Assembly (NCBI GenBank): GCA_938050045.1
Contig: CALLJS010000025.1
Coordinates: 1-58,221 of the forward strand
DNA: 58,221 bases
Reading direction: 5' to 3'
From: an uncultured Sphingomonadaceae bacterium
GTDB taxonomy: Bacteria > Pseudomonadota > Alphaproteobacteria > Sphingomonadales > Sphingomonadaceae
Within the stretch, counting starts at the first letter, position 1. Each line of letters opens with the position of its first letter. The notes beneath the pieces were generated by a model that saw only the letters and a program-made list of their open reading frames with translations, searched no databases and had not been told where the DNA came from. The position numbers and the translations under genes are program-made. This document shows, one piece after another, positions 16,243 through 25,810 of this stretch.

Positions 16243-17328
16243 ATGCGTAATATGTTGATGAATAGGGCAGCGAATAGCATAGTTTCGATTGCGCTTTTGG
16301 GCTCAACTATCGTTCATTCTGCAAAAGATGATAATAAAGCACCTGCTAGCAAATATGATCTTAGTCATTGGAAAATCACACTGCCTACCGACGATGATGG
16401 CGATAATAAACCCGATGAAATTACGGTGGCGAAAATTCAAAAATATGCGCATCCTGATTTTTTCTATTTGAACGATCAAGGCGCAATGGTGTTTGCATCG
16501 CCCAATAAAGCCCCATCCACAAAAAATTCATCCAACACGCGCAGTGAATTGCGCTATATGTTACGGGGTAAAAATACACGTATCAAAACGCACAGCGCTG
16601 CCAATAATTTTGCGCTCGAAGCCCGCAAAGACTCTGATAAATTTGGTTCGGTTGGCGGAAAGATGGAAGCCATAGTTGCTGTCAATCATGTTGCCAAAAA
16701 TTCAACAAACCCAGAAGCAAAAGCCGCCTATTCAACCGTCATTGGTCAAATTCATGCCACCAAATATAGTAATAATAAGGGCGGCTTTGGATGGGGTAAT
16801 GAACCTATCAAAATATTTTATAAAAAATGGCCAACGCATGAGATGGGCTCTGTATTTTGGACCTATGAGCGCAATCTTGCCAAGGACGACCCCAACCGCA
16901 CTGACATTGACTATCCTGTGTTTGGAAATAGCTGGTCAAGCGATCAAGACCCTGGCGAGAGAGGTATCGCGCTGAATGAAGAATTTAGCTATATAATCAA
17001 TGTGAACCGCAACACCATGTATCTGACATTTCATAATGAACGCCATGGTACAGTGACATTCACAAAAAGCTTGGTCAGCAACATCGATGCCTATGGCAAA
17101 ACCGACACATTCGATAATCGCTATAGCTATGGCGGTGATACGCTCTATTTCAAAGCAGGCAATTATAACCAATGTAGCGTTAAAAAAGGCAATGGCGGCC
17201 TGTGGAACGCCGGATGCTCTGGCACGGGTGATTGGGAAACCGACAAAGCCAATGGCGATTATAGCCAGTCAACATTCACCAAATTGATGGTAAGCGATTC
17301 CACCCCTCCTTATAGAGCGAATAAATAA
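16243..17328 (+). CDS. Polysaccharide lyase family 7 alginate lyase, secreted
   Basis: A 361-residue protein with a short signal peptide (SIVSIALLGSTIVHSA). The three PL7 signature motifs are all present: NTRSELRYML (Arg-x-Glu-Leu-Arg), IGQIHATK (Gln-Ile-His) and YFKAGNYNQ (Tyr-Phe-Lys-Ala-Gly). PL7 enzymes cleave alginate by beta-elimination. The ATG at 16243 with GGAG upstream is preferred to one 45 bases earlier. No other alginate gene (oligoalginate lyase, transporter, DehR) is nearby, so it is a solitary enzyme here. The function call is strong; the exact block specificity is unknown. Confidence 0.93.
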   Translation: MRNMLMNRAANSIVSIALLGSTIVHSAKDDNKAPASKYDLSHWKITLPTDDDGDNKPDEITVAKIQKYAHPDFFYLNDQGAMVFASPNKAPSTKNSSNTRSELRYMLRGKNTRIKTHSAANNFALEARKDSDKFGSVGGKMEAIVAVNHVAKNSTNPEAKAAYSTVIGQIHATKYSNNKGGFGWGNEPIKIFYKKWPTHEMGSVFWTYERNLAKDDPNRTDIDYPVFGNSWSSDQDPGERGIALNEEFSYIINVNRNTMYLTFHNERHGTVTFTKSLVSNIDAYGKTDTFDNRYSYGGDTLYFKAGNYNQCSVKKGNGGLWNAGCSGTGDWETDKANGDYSQSTFTKLMVSDSTPPYRANK

Positions 17329-17384
17329 TATAATATTCTCATATAATTTTATGCTTGCTTCATGCTTATTCCATGGGGCAAGCT

Positions 17385-17840
17385 ATGCCTATGATATATT
17401 ATGAAGACATAAAAATTGGTATCACTCAAAAATTTGGCACTTATAACGTCACGCGCGAAGAGGTGATTGACTATGCCAGCCAATATGATCCACAGCCTTT
17501 TCATTTGGATGATGCTGCTGCTGCGGCCACGCATTTCGGCAAGCTGTCAGCCAGTGGGTGGCACACTGCATCTATGACCATGCGCATGATGGTCGATAAT
17601 CTCAAAGCGCATAAGCAAGCCAGCCTTGGATCACCAGGCCTCCAAAATTTGCAATGGAAAGCCCCCGTTTATCCTGGCGATACATTAAGGGTTGAGAGCG
17701 AAACATTGACCAAAAGGCGCAGCGAAAAACGACCCGAAATGGGAATTTTAACTGCTCATGTGCGCACCTATAATCAAGATGATGTCATGGTTATGAGCAT
17801 GGAGACCACGGGCTTAATAGCCGTGCGTGATACTATATGA
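17385..17840 (+). CDS. MaoC-like dehydratase (hot-dog fold)
   Basis: A 151-residue protein of the R-hydratase / MaoC group that hydrates or dehydrates acyl-CoA-type substrates. It starts MPMIYYEDIKIGITQKFG; the active-site stretch YDPQPFHLDDAAA carries the Asp/His pair, followed by SGWHTASMTMRMM. In-frame starts exist upstream (17355 TTG, 17373 ATG), but the family usually opens close to the YYEDI motif. Its stop overlaps the ATG of the hydrolase by four bases, so the two are coupled. Confidence 0.88.
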   Translation: MPMIYYEDIKIGITQKFGTYNVTREEVIDYASQYDPQPFHLDDAAAAATHFGKLSASGWHTASMTMRMMVDNLKAHKQASLGSPGLQNLQWKAPVYPGDTLRVESETLTKRRSEKRPEMGILTAHVRTYNQDDVMVMSMETTGLIAVRDTI

Positions 17841-18745
17841 TTTCCGTTAGTCATTGGAGAGAGCGCGGCAAATGTTATAAAGTCAAAGGCTATAATATTT
17901 TTGTCATTGATGAGGGCGAAACTGGAGACCCGCATCAAGAAACGATTATCATGATCCATGGCTTTCCAACCTCTAGCAGAGATTGGTGTCAAATTTGGCC
18001 CTTGATAGATGGCGAACCAACCAAAGCTAGACGCTTAATTGCTCTAGATTTATTGGGCTTTGGGGTTTCTCAAAAACCGCGAAAGCATAAATATACGATC
18101 ATGGAACAAGCCGATATAGTTGAGGCGATAATAAAACAAAAAAGGGTAAATCAATTTCATATCCTTGCCCATGATTATGGCGACACGGTTGCTCAAGAAT
18201 TATTGGCGCGTCAAAATGCAAATCAAGGTGTTGGAAAATGGCTTAGTTGTTGCTTGCTCAATGGCGGCTTATTCGCCGAGACTCATCGGCCATTATTAGA
18301 GCAAAAAATATTAAGCAGCCCAATTGGCTTTATTTTCAATGCTCTTATCACCAGGAATATATTCATAAAGTCTTTATCAAAAACTTTTTCTCCTGAGAAC
18401 CGACCCGATTCAAAAGATATGAGTTCCTTTTGGGAATTGGTAAATTATAATGGATATTTAATGGATTTCCACCGTCTGATTAAATATATGAAAGAACGTG
18501 TAACCCACAAAAAACGCTGGCGCGATGCGCTTAGTGAGAGCGATATTCCCTTGGCCATTATCAATGGCTCGGCTGACCCGATTTCAGGATCGCATATGGT
18601 TGATTATTATTTGCAAGAAATCGGCGCACCATCCTATTTAGCGCGATTAGAGAATATTGGGCATTATCTGCAACTCGAAGCCCCCCAAGCCGTAGCAGAT
18701 CATTATCTAAAATTTCTATCGCACATCGAAAATAACAAATATTAA
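17837..18745 (+). CDS. Alpha/beta hydrolase resembling the MEST/PEG1 group
   Basis: A 302-residue alpha/beta hydrolase. HGFPTSSRDW supplies the oxyanion region, and the nucleophile motif is AHDYGDTVAQELL with Asp in place of Ser, as in epoxide hydrolases and haloalkane dehalogenases; GSADPISG and ENIGHYLQLEAP give the acid and His. The stretch NGGLFAETHRPLLEQKIL closely resembles animal MEST/PEG1 as I remember it, which makes this a likely bacterial member of that group. It is coupled to a MaoC-like gene (ATGA overlap). Substrate unknown. Confidence 0.85.
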   Translation: MISVSHWRERGKCYKVKGYNIFVIDEGETGDPHQETIIMIHGFPTSSRDWCQIWPLIDGEPTKARRLIALDLLGFGVSQKPRKHKYTIMEQADIVEAIIKQKRVNQFHILAHDYGDTVAQELLARQNANQGVGKWLSCCLLNGGLFAETHRPLLEQKILSSPIGFIFNALITRNIFIKSLSKTFSPENRPDSKDMSSFWELVNYNGYLMDFHRLIKYMKERVTHKKRWRDALSESDIPLAIINGSADPISGSHMVDYYLQEIGAPSYLARLENIGHYLQLEAPQAVADHYLKFLSHIENNKY

Positions 18746-18746
18746 T

Positions 18747-18923
18747 ATGCGCACGCGCTTACATATTTGCCAGAAAAAGATACGTTATAAAAACCGCGAA
18801 GAGGCAATTTCTGCTCTGCAAGCCGCCACCATTATAGTACGCCCCTATAAATGTGATCGCTGCCATCAATTTCACCTAACCAGCCGCACCAAAGGCAAAT
18901 GGATGCCTAAAAATGGATATTAA
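18747..18923 (+). CDS. 58-residue zinc-ribbon-like small protein
   Basis: ATG at 18747, directly after the hydrolase stop, opens 58 codons: a basic N-terminus with one Cys (HICQKKIRYKNREEA), a helix (AISALQAATII), then YKCDRCHQFHLTSRTKG. The Cys-x-x-Cys-x-x-x-His pattern followed by HLTS matches small alphaproteobacterial proteins of unknown function that look like single zinc ribbons. Its stop overlaps that of the next gene on the other strand by three bases. Confidence 0.6.
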   Translation: MRTRLHICQKKIRYKNREEAISALQAATIIVRPYKCDRCHQFHLTSRTKGKWMPKNGY

Positions 18924-19251
18924 GCTCTCAAATTCCCAAGGTCAAAATAAGGATTTAATGCGAGCGTCTGTGCATCAATGATAGGCACAGCCATTCCATC
19001 ACCAATAGCCAAGAGCAGCTCTATTGTGCGCGGTGTGAGCTCAGCTTTATCATAGTTGAAAATGCCTTGCGGGTTTATCCATCGGCCGCTGCTATCTGCT
19101 GCAACTTGTTTGGGCCGTTTATTGGGCATAGATACTCCACCCAATAGCACCAGATAGCCATCGCTCCCTTTATTACCAAAAAACCCGATATTGGCCCATT
19201 TTCGCTATCTTGATTAGCATTATCTTGATTTTTACTATCTACTCGTTTCAT
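18920..19251 (-). pseudogene. mutL-coupled small protein gene, apparently frameshifted in a T6 run
   Basis: An ATG at 19251 overlaps the mutL stop as TAATG and opens MKRVDSKNQDNANQDSENG, but the frame then goes astray. In the next frame a clean segment continues to 18920: GFFGNKGSDGYLVLLGG, then SMPNKRPKQ, RWINPQGIFNYDKAELTPR and TIELLLAIGDGMAVPII. One extra T in the six-T run (19178-19183) would join the two into one 110-residue protein. The C-terminal 69 residues could also be made from ATG 19129, which has GGTGGAG before it. No family recognised. Could be a sequencing error or a true broken gene. Confidence 0.6.
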
Positions 19252-21143
19252 TATTTCCGCCCAAACAGCTTTTCTACATCATCAAGCGCGAGCTTCACCC
19301 ATGTCGGGCGGCCATGATTACATTGCCCGCTGTGCGGCGTTACTTCCATCTCTCTTAGAAGCGCATTCATCTCTGTAACATTGAGCACCCGCCCTGCCCG
19401 CACGCTGCCATGACAGGCCATAGTCGAGGCGACTAAATCTATCCGTTCTTTCAGAGACAAAGCCTCATCATAAGCGCCTATTTCATCGGCCAAATCTGTG
19501 ATAAGGTCTTGCACCGCTCCGCCGCCCAATACAGCAGGCACGCTGCGCACCAAAATCGCTGCATTACCAAATCGCTCCAGCTCCATGCCAAATTGCGCCA
19601 ATTCTTCAAAACGGCTCGCTAATCTATCGCAAGCAACTTCATCCATTTCCACCACTTCGGGCAACAATAATGCTTGCGATGCGACCTTATTATCGGCCCC
19701 TTCGATCGCGGCACGCATGCGTTCCAATACCAATCTTTCATGCGCTGCATGCTGATCGACAATGACAAGACCATCTTCGGCTTCGGCAACAATATAGGTT
19801 TTGGCAACTTGCCCACGCGCAATGCCTAAGGGATGTTTTGTACCGTCTGGTGCGGGTGCATGGGCTGCTTCGGCGCGGCCCATGAGCGGCGCAAGTTCAT
19901 CGCTTTGCGTAATTTCACCAGTTAGCGGATCATAGTGCGGCCGATAATCCGTTGCTCTTTCAGCAAAGGATGAAGGTGCATAATCACCCCGTAAACCACC
20001 TTCGCCGTTGCTGCCATAGTCGCGTTGATCCGCTGGTAAAGGCTGTCTTTCTAATGGGCGATCAAAAATATTATGCTGTGGATTTGGCGTGATTGGTTCG
20101 ACTTGCCAAGCATTATTGGCATTTTCAGCGGGGCGTTGCACCGCCCGAAACCCACCTTTATCGAGGGCATGACGCAAACCCGATACAATCAAACCACGCA
20201 CCATAGCAGGCTCTCGAAAGCGTACTTCGGTTTTTGCAGGATGCACATTTACATCGACTTCTTCGGCGGGCATTTCGATAAACAAAGCAACCACAGCATG
20301 ACGATCGCGCGCCAACATTTCGGCATAAGCACCACGAATAGCACCAATCAGCAACCTATCTTTAACGGGCCGACCATTGACAAATAAAAATTGATGATCG
20401 GCAACGCCGCGATTGAATGTAGGCAGGCTTGCGATACCGCCAAGCTTGATATTTCCTCTTTCCAAATCAACGGCTACGCTATTTTGCGCCAATGCATCGC
20501 TTGTGAGAATGGCTACACGTTCTGGCGGGCTCATACCAGCTTGCACCGATAATGTGCGCCTACCATCATGCTCTAATGAAAAACCTATATCGGGGCGCGC
20601 CATAGCCAGACGGCGCACTATATCTAGGGAAGCGGCATATTCTGAGCGTTTGGTGCGCAAAAATTTGCGCCGCGCTGGCACCTTAGCAAATAGGTTTTCA
20701 ACGCTGACCCGTGTGCCATACGGAATAGCAGCGAGCCCATCAAAAATCTTCACCCCATGATCGACAATTATTTTATGGCCGTCGATAATATTATCTACGT
20801 TTTGGACGCGGCTTTCTATGGTGAATTTTGAAACGCTGGCTATCGATGGTAATGCTTCTCCGCGAAAGCCCAGCGTGGCCACCATCTCAATGGCATCGTC
20901 GGATAATTTAGATGTCGCATGCCGTTCCAGCGCGATGGGGATTTCATCCGCGCGCATACCGCAGCCATTATCGGCAACCATGATATGATCCAAACCACCA
21001 TTTGATAATTTAATATCAATCTGAGTAGAGCCAGCATCGATGGCATTCTCAACAAGCTCTTTAAGCGCGCTAGCAGGTTTTTCCACAACCTCGCCAGCAG
21101 CTATCCTGTTGATAAGTTCATCTGATAGTCTTCTTATTGACAT
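19251..21143 (-). CDS. mutL: DNA mismatch repair protein MutL
   Basis: Mismatch-repair coordinator, 630 residues. The GHKL ATPase domain shows ELVENAIDAGSTQIDIK, DNGCGMRADEIP and TLGFRGEALPSIASV; a long variable linker follows (about residues 330-440). The C-terminal domain contains DQHAAHERLVLE, the DQHA-x2-E-x4-E endonuclease motif, so this MutL is the nicking type used in organisms without MutH. A zinc-site-like CNHGRPTW closes it. Divergent from mreB with about 165 bp between. Confidence 0.97.
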   Translation of the reverse strand: MSIRRLSDELINRIAAGEVVEKPASALKELVENAIDAGSTQIDIKLSNGGLDHIMVADNGCGMRADEIPIALERHATSKLSDDAIEMVATLGFRGEALPSIASVSKFTIESRVQNVDNIIDGHKIIVDHGVKIFDGLAAIPYGTRVSVENLFAKVPARRKFLRTKRSEYAASLDIVRRLAMARPDIGFSLEHDGRRTLSVQAGMSPPERVAILTSDALAQNSVAVDLERGNIKLGGIASLPTFNRGVADHQFLFVNGRPVKDRLLIGAIRGAYAEMLARDRHAVVALFIEMPAEEVDVNVHPAKTEVRFREPAMVRGLIVSGLRHALDKGGFRAVQRPAENANNAWQVEPITPNPQHNIFDRPLERQPLPADQRDYGSNGEGGLRGDYAPSSFAERATDYRPHYDPLTGEITQSDELAPLMGRAEAAHAPAPDGTKHPLGIARGQVAKTYIVAEAEDGLVIVDQHAAHERLVLERMRAAIEGADNKVASQALLLPEVVEMDEVACDRLASRFEELAQFGMELERFGNAAILVRSVPAVLGGGAVQDLITDLADEIGAYDEALSLKERIDLVASTMACHGSVRAGRVLNVTEMNALLREMEVTPHSGQCNHGRPTWVKLALDDVEKLFGRK

Positions 21144-21305
21144 ATCTTACTTACTAGCCCAATCGCATTATTTAGGCGACTCTTTATAGTAAATTTCACT
21201 TATTTTTTCTGCTAGCACTAGTTTTACAGCGCTAGATTGACTATAGCGAAATATCTTAAAAATAGAGGCTTATTTTTACAAGCCGAGCATAAGGAATTGA
21301 TATAA

Positions 21306-22352
<1,047 letters not shown>

Positions 22353-22368
22353 GAAAGGAGTAAGGGGC

Positions 22369-23283
22369 ATGGCGGCGCCTAATAATCGGCGCCCTGGGTT
22401 TTCCCGTAAGGCGCAATTCACTATTTTTGCAACCTATGTGCTGACAATTTCGGGCGCGATTGTCGGTGGGTTATTGCTGCTTATTTCTATATTAGATCCA
22501 AAAGGTTTTTCCGCGCTGCGCATCGTAGGGGCAGAAGCCACAGCCCCCATTAGTAGATTTTTCAACAGCATCAGAAGAACCGTCAGCGATGGTAGCGAAA
22601 ATATGTCGTTTTACTGGGATGCTGCTGCTAAAAATAAGGCTATGAGCAGAAAGATTAAAGCCCTTGAAAAAGAAAATTTTGCTTTACAAATAACCAAGCT
22701 TGAGAATGATACATTAAAACCGCTTATCGAAATCATGCAAAATGACGAATTGGATATAATCACTACAGGACGCCTGATTAGCACAAGCGCGAGCAGCGGG
22801 CGCAAATTTGCCCTCATATCGGTTGAAAGCACGCACAATATTGAAGCTGGGCAACCCGTAATTTCTGATGATGGTCTCATCGGGCGTATAACCGAAATAG
22901 GATTAACCACAGCACGGATATTATTATTAACCGATACGGGCAATGTTGTCCCTGTCATTCGATTGTCCGATGGTTTGGCCGCCTTTTCAACGGGTAAAGC
23001 GGATGGTAGCCTGTTAATAAAACCCCTTAATTTGGGGGTTAATCCTTTTAACAAGGGCGATATATTAGTGACCTCTGGCAATGGCGGTCTATATCCCCCC
23101 AATATTCCCGTGGCTAAGATTATTAGAAAATTAGACGATAGTGGTTTGGCGAGACCTATGGCTGATCCAGCTACGACCGATTATTCCACAATATTAAGAA
23201 TATATGATCCTACCGCCAACGCAGAAATCGAAGCCCTTAAACAAGCGGCTGAACTTAGTGAGAATAGCGCAGTCATCCCATGA
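22369..23283 (+). CDS. mreC: Rod-shape-determining protein MreC
   Basis: Bitopic scaffold of the elongasome, 304 residues: one N-terminal membrane helix (FATYVLTISGAIVGGLLLLI), a coiled coil (about residues 85-120, KIKALEKENFALQITKLEN) and a periplasmic beta-domain pair with GQPVISDDGLIGRITEIG and LLTDTGNVVPV typical of MreC. AAAGGAG precedes the ATG. Its stop overlaps the mreD start (ATGA). Confidence 0.95.
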   Translation: MAAPNNRRPGFSRKAQFTIFATYVLTISGAIVGGLLLLISILDPKGFSALRIVGAEATAPISRFFNSIRRTVSDGSENMSFYWDAAAKNKAMSRKIKALEKENFALQITKLENDTLKPLIEIMQNDELDIITTGRLISTSASSGRKFALISVESTHNIEAGQPVISDDGLIGRITEIGLTTARILLLTDTGNVVPVIRLSDGLAAFSTGKADGSLLIKPLNLGVNPFNKGDILVTSGNGGLYPPNIPVAKIIRKLDDSGLARPMADPATTDYSTILRIYDPTANAEIEALKQAAELSENSAVIP

Positions 23284-23852
23284 GCAGCGAAGAACGTTTT
23301 ATCAGGCGCAAGCGGCGGAAAAGCTTTCCTCTATTTGGAGGCCGCTCCTATCAAACCCGGCTCAATAGGCACCATTCTCAATGGCGAATATTAGCAGGGC
23401 CAATCGTATCGGTATTGCTCGGATCATTGATAACAACTCTTCCTTTTTTTAGCGACTTACCTATCTTACCGCCTTTTGGGTTCATGATTTTCATCGCTTG
23501 GCGTTTGTTGCGGCCAGGTATGTGGCCGATGTGGGTCGGCCTTCCCTTTGGCCTATTCGATGATATTTTTAGCGGAGCATTGATGGGCAGCGCGGCCCTT
23601 ACATGGTCAATTACCATGCTTGTCGCTGAATTTATAGATAGCCGGATCATTTGGCGCGATCATATGTTTGATTGGTTAATCGCTTCTATGTTTATCACCA
23701 TTTATCTTATCGCATCATTGCACATAATTTCAATGGTTCAGACGCCGCCCAATATTTGGATCATCATACCGCAATTATTATTTTCGATTGCATTATACCC
23801 ATTAGTCGTGCGTTTTTGTGCCGCGATTGACAAATGGCGATTAGACCGATGA
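23280..23852 (+). CDS. mreD: Rod-shape-determining protein MreD
   Basis: A 190-residue integral membrane partner of MreC with about five helices (PIVSVLLGSLITTLPFF, MFITIYLIASLHIISMV, IPQLLFSIALYPLVV among them) and the family's WVGLPFGLFDDIFSGALMG loop. Position between mreC and mrdA, overlapping both by four bases, supports the call. Confidence 0.93.
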   Translation: MSSEERFIRRKRRKSFPLFGGRSYQTRLNRHHSQWRILAGPIVSVLLGSLITTLPFFSDLPILPPFGFMIFIAWRLLRPGMWPMWVGLPFGLFDDIFSGALMGSAALTWSITMLVAEFIDSRIIWRDHMFDWLIASMFITIYLIASLHIISMVQTPPNIWIIIPQLLFSIALYPLVVRFCAAIDKWRLDR

Positions 23853-25810
23853 TAGGGCGCAAAAAAAATAAAACCTCCATCCCTATATCGGCGGCAAAAC
23901 AAGAATTTTCTTTTACGCGGCGGGCCATGTTTGTCGGCGGAGTACAGGCCGTATTTGGTTTGGCTATTGGGGCGCGTATGACCTATATCGCTATTGCTGA
24001 AAAAGAGAAATATACCTTATTATCAGAGAGTAATCGGGTAAATTTAACGCTTTTACCGCCACGGCGCGGATGGTTTATCGATCGCAATGGCAAACCCATA
24101 GCCACCAATAGAACCGACTTTCGCGTTGATATTATTCCCGATCGTTTGGTGGAAAAGGAAAAAACAGTAGCAACTTTGACACAATTATTATCCTTAGAGG
24201 ATGATGAAGTGGCCCGTATTAACAGAGAGTTAGAACAATCCTCTGGATTTCAACCTGTGCAAATCGCATCGGGGTTGGCGTATGAGGATTTTGCCCTCAT
24301 CAGCGTCCGCTTGCCCGATCTGCCGGGCGTATCACCCCGCCAAGGCTTTTCGCGCTATTACCCCAGCGGTGCCGCTGTTGGGCATCTTGTGGGTTATGTT
24401 GGCCCCGTTTCAGCCGAAGAATATCAAAAAAACAGAGACCCTTTGCTCATCACACCGGGCTTCAAAATTGGCAAAGATAATTTAGAACGCAGCTTTGAAA
24501 ATATTTTGCAAGGCGAACCAGGAGCCAAACGTGTTGAAGTAACGGCGCGCGGAAAAATCGTAAGAGAATTAAATTCGCGCGAAGATACGCCTGGCAATCC
24601 TGTCAAACTCACGATCGATATTGACCTTCATAATTATGCGGCACGGCGATTGGGGGTACAATCTGGTTCGGTGGTGGTGATGGATTGTTTGACGGGCGAT
24701 ATTTTGACAATGGCCTCAATGCCCTGTTTTGATCCCAATAGTTTTTCCCAAGGGATTGGTGTTTCTGAATATGCTTGGTTGCGCGAAGATAAAACAGTGC
24801 CTTTGCTCAACAAATCTCTGCAAGGTTTATATCCGCCTGGTTCAACCTTAAAGCCATTGGCCGCAATCGCTTTTATGGAACAAGGCATATCTGCTGATGA
24901 GACGGTATATTGTAGCGGCGGTTACACGCTTGGCAATCGGCGTTTTAATTGCTTGGGTGTTCATGGCCATATTAATATGGCCGATGCCATAAAACGAAGC
25001 TGCAATAGTTATTTTTATACGATGGGGCGTCGCATTGGATATGATAAGATTGCCCCCGTTGCGCGAACCTTGGGTTTAGGCCAAGAATTTGATCTGCCCT
25101 TTACATCTCAATATTATGGCACAATTCCGGATAGTAAATGGTTAGAGAAAAAACATAATCGCAAATGGTCTTCCGCCGATTCCCTCAACGCAGTCATCGG
25201 TCAAGGCTATGTATTAACGAGCCCATTTCAGCTCGCTATTATGGCCGCGCGGTTGGCATCAGGCCGCCAGATATTGCCCAATATTCTTGTTAATAAGACC
25301 AAAAAAACACCGCAACTTCCTTATCCAAAAGAATATTTAGATGTCGCACGTGAAGGTATGTTCAGGGTAGTTAATGTTGGCGGCGGCACGGCGACAAGAG
25401 GCCAACTGCCGGTTAATGATGTGAAAATGGCGGGCAAAACGGGTACATCGCAAGTGACCGCTATTCGGCGCGATGGCCAGCGATCGAGCGAATGGAAATA
25501 TCGTGACCATGGTTTATTCATATGTTATGCACCGCATGACAACCCGCGCTATGCCGCTTCGGTGGTCATTCAGCATGGCGGTGGTTCTGCTGCTGCATAT
25601 CCCATTGCGCGCGATGTATTAACCTTCATTTATGACAAAGAAAAAGCAATGCAAACGCTCAATGCTCTCGAAAGCACATGGGGCGGCACAATTGAACAAC
25701 GTATGACGGCTGATTTGGCTAGATATAGGCGACATAAAGCAGCCGAAGATAATAAGAATGATACAACGGTCCCAACGCTAAAACCGCATGAAGCTGAGGA
25801 TGAAGCATGA
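23849..25810 (+). CDS. mrdA: Penicillin-binding protein 2 (elongation transpeptidase)
   Basis: Monofunctional class B PBP that cross-links lateral-wall peptidoglycan together with RodA. About 653 residues: N-terminal membrane anchor (TRRAMFVGGVQAVFGLAIGA), dimerisation domain with RGWFIDRNGKPIATNR, and transpeptidase motifs PPGSTLKP (Ser-x-x-Lys), KRSCNSYFY (Ser-x-Asn) and GKTGTSQ (Lys-Thr-Gly). Start 23849 is chosen because it overlaps the mreD stop as ATGA; an in-frame ATG at 23834 is the alternative. Its own stop overlaps rodA. Confidence 0.96.
   Translation: MIGRKKNKTSIPISAAKQEFSFTRRAMFVGGVQAVFGLAIGARMTYIAIAEKEKYTLLSESNRVNLTLLPPRRGWFIDRNGKPIATNRTDFRVDIIPDRLVEKEKTVATLTQLLSLEDDEVARINRELEQSSGFQPVQIASGLAYEDFALISVRLPDLPGVSPRQGFSRYYPSGAAVGHLVGYVGPVSAEEYQKNRDPLLITPGFKIGKDNLERSFENILQGEPGAKRVEVTARGKIVRELNSREDTPGNPVKLTIDIDLHNYAARRLGVQSGSVVVMDCLTGDILTMASMPCFDPNSFSQGIGVSEYAWLREDKTVPLLNKSLQGLYPPGSTLKPLAAIAFMEQGISADETVYCSGGYTLGNRRFNCLGVHGHINMADAIKRSCNSYFYTMGRRIGYDKIAPVARTLGLGQEFDLPFTSQYYGTIPDSKWLEKKHNRKWSSADSLNAVIGQGYVLTSPFQLAIMAARLASGRQILPNILVNKTKKTPQLPYPKEYLDVAREGMFRVVNVGGGTATRGQLPVNDVKMAGKTGTSQVTAIRRDGQRSSEWKYRDHGLFICYAPHDNPRYAASVVIQHGGGSAAAYPIARDVLTFIYDKEKAMQTLNALESTWGGTIEQRMTADLARYRRHKAAEDNKNDTTVPTLKPHEAEDEA

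Noticed and set aside
22611-23102. 163-codon minus-strand frame opposite mreC
   Set aside because: Antisense shadow inside a firmly identified operon.
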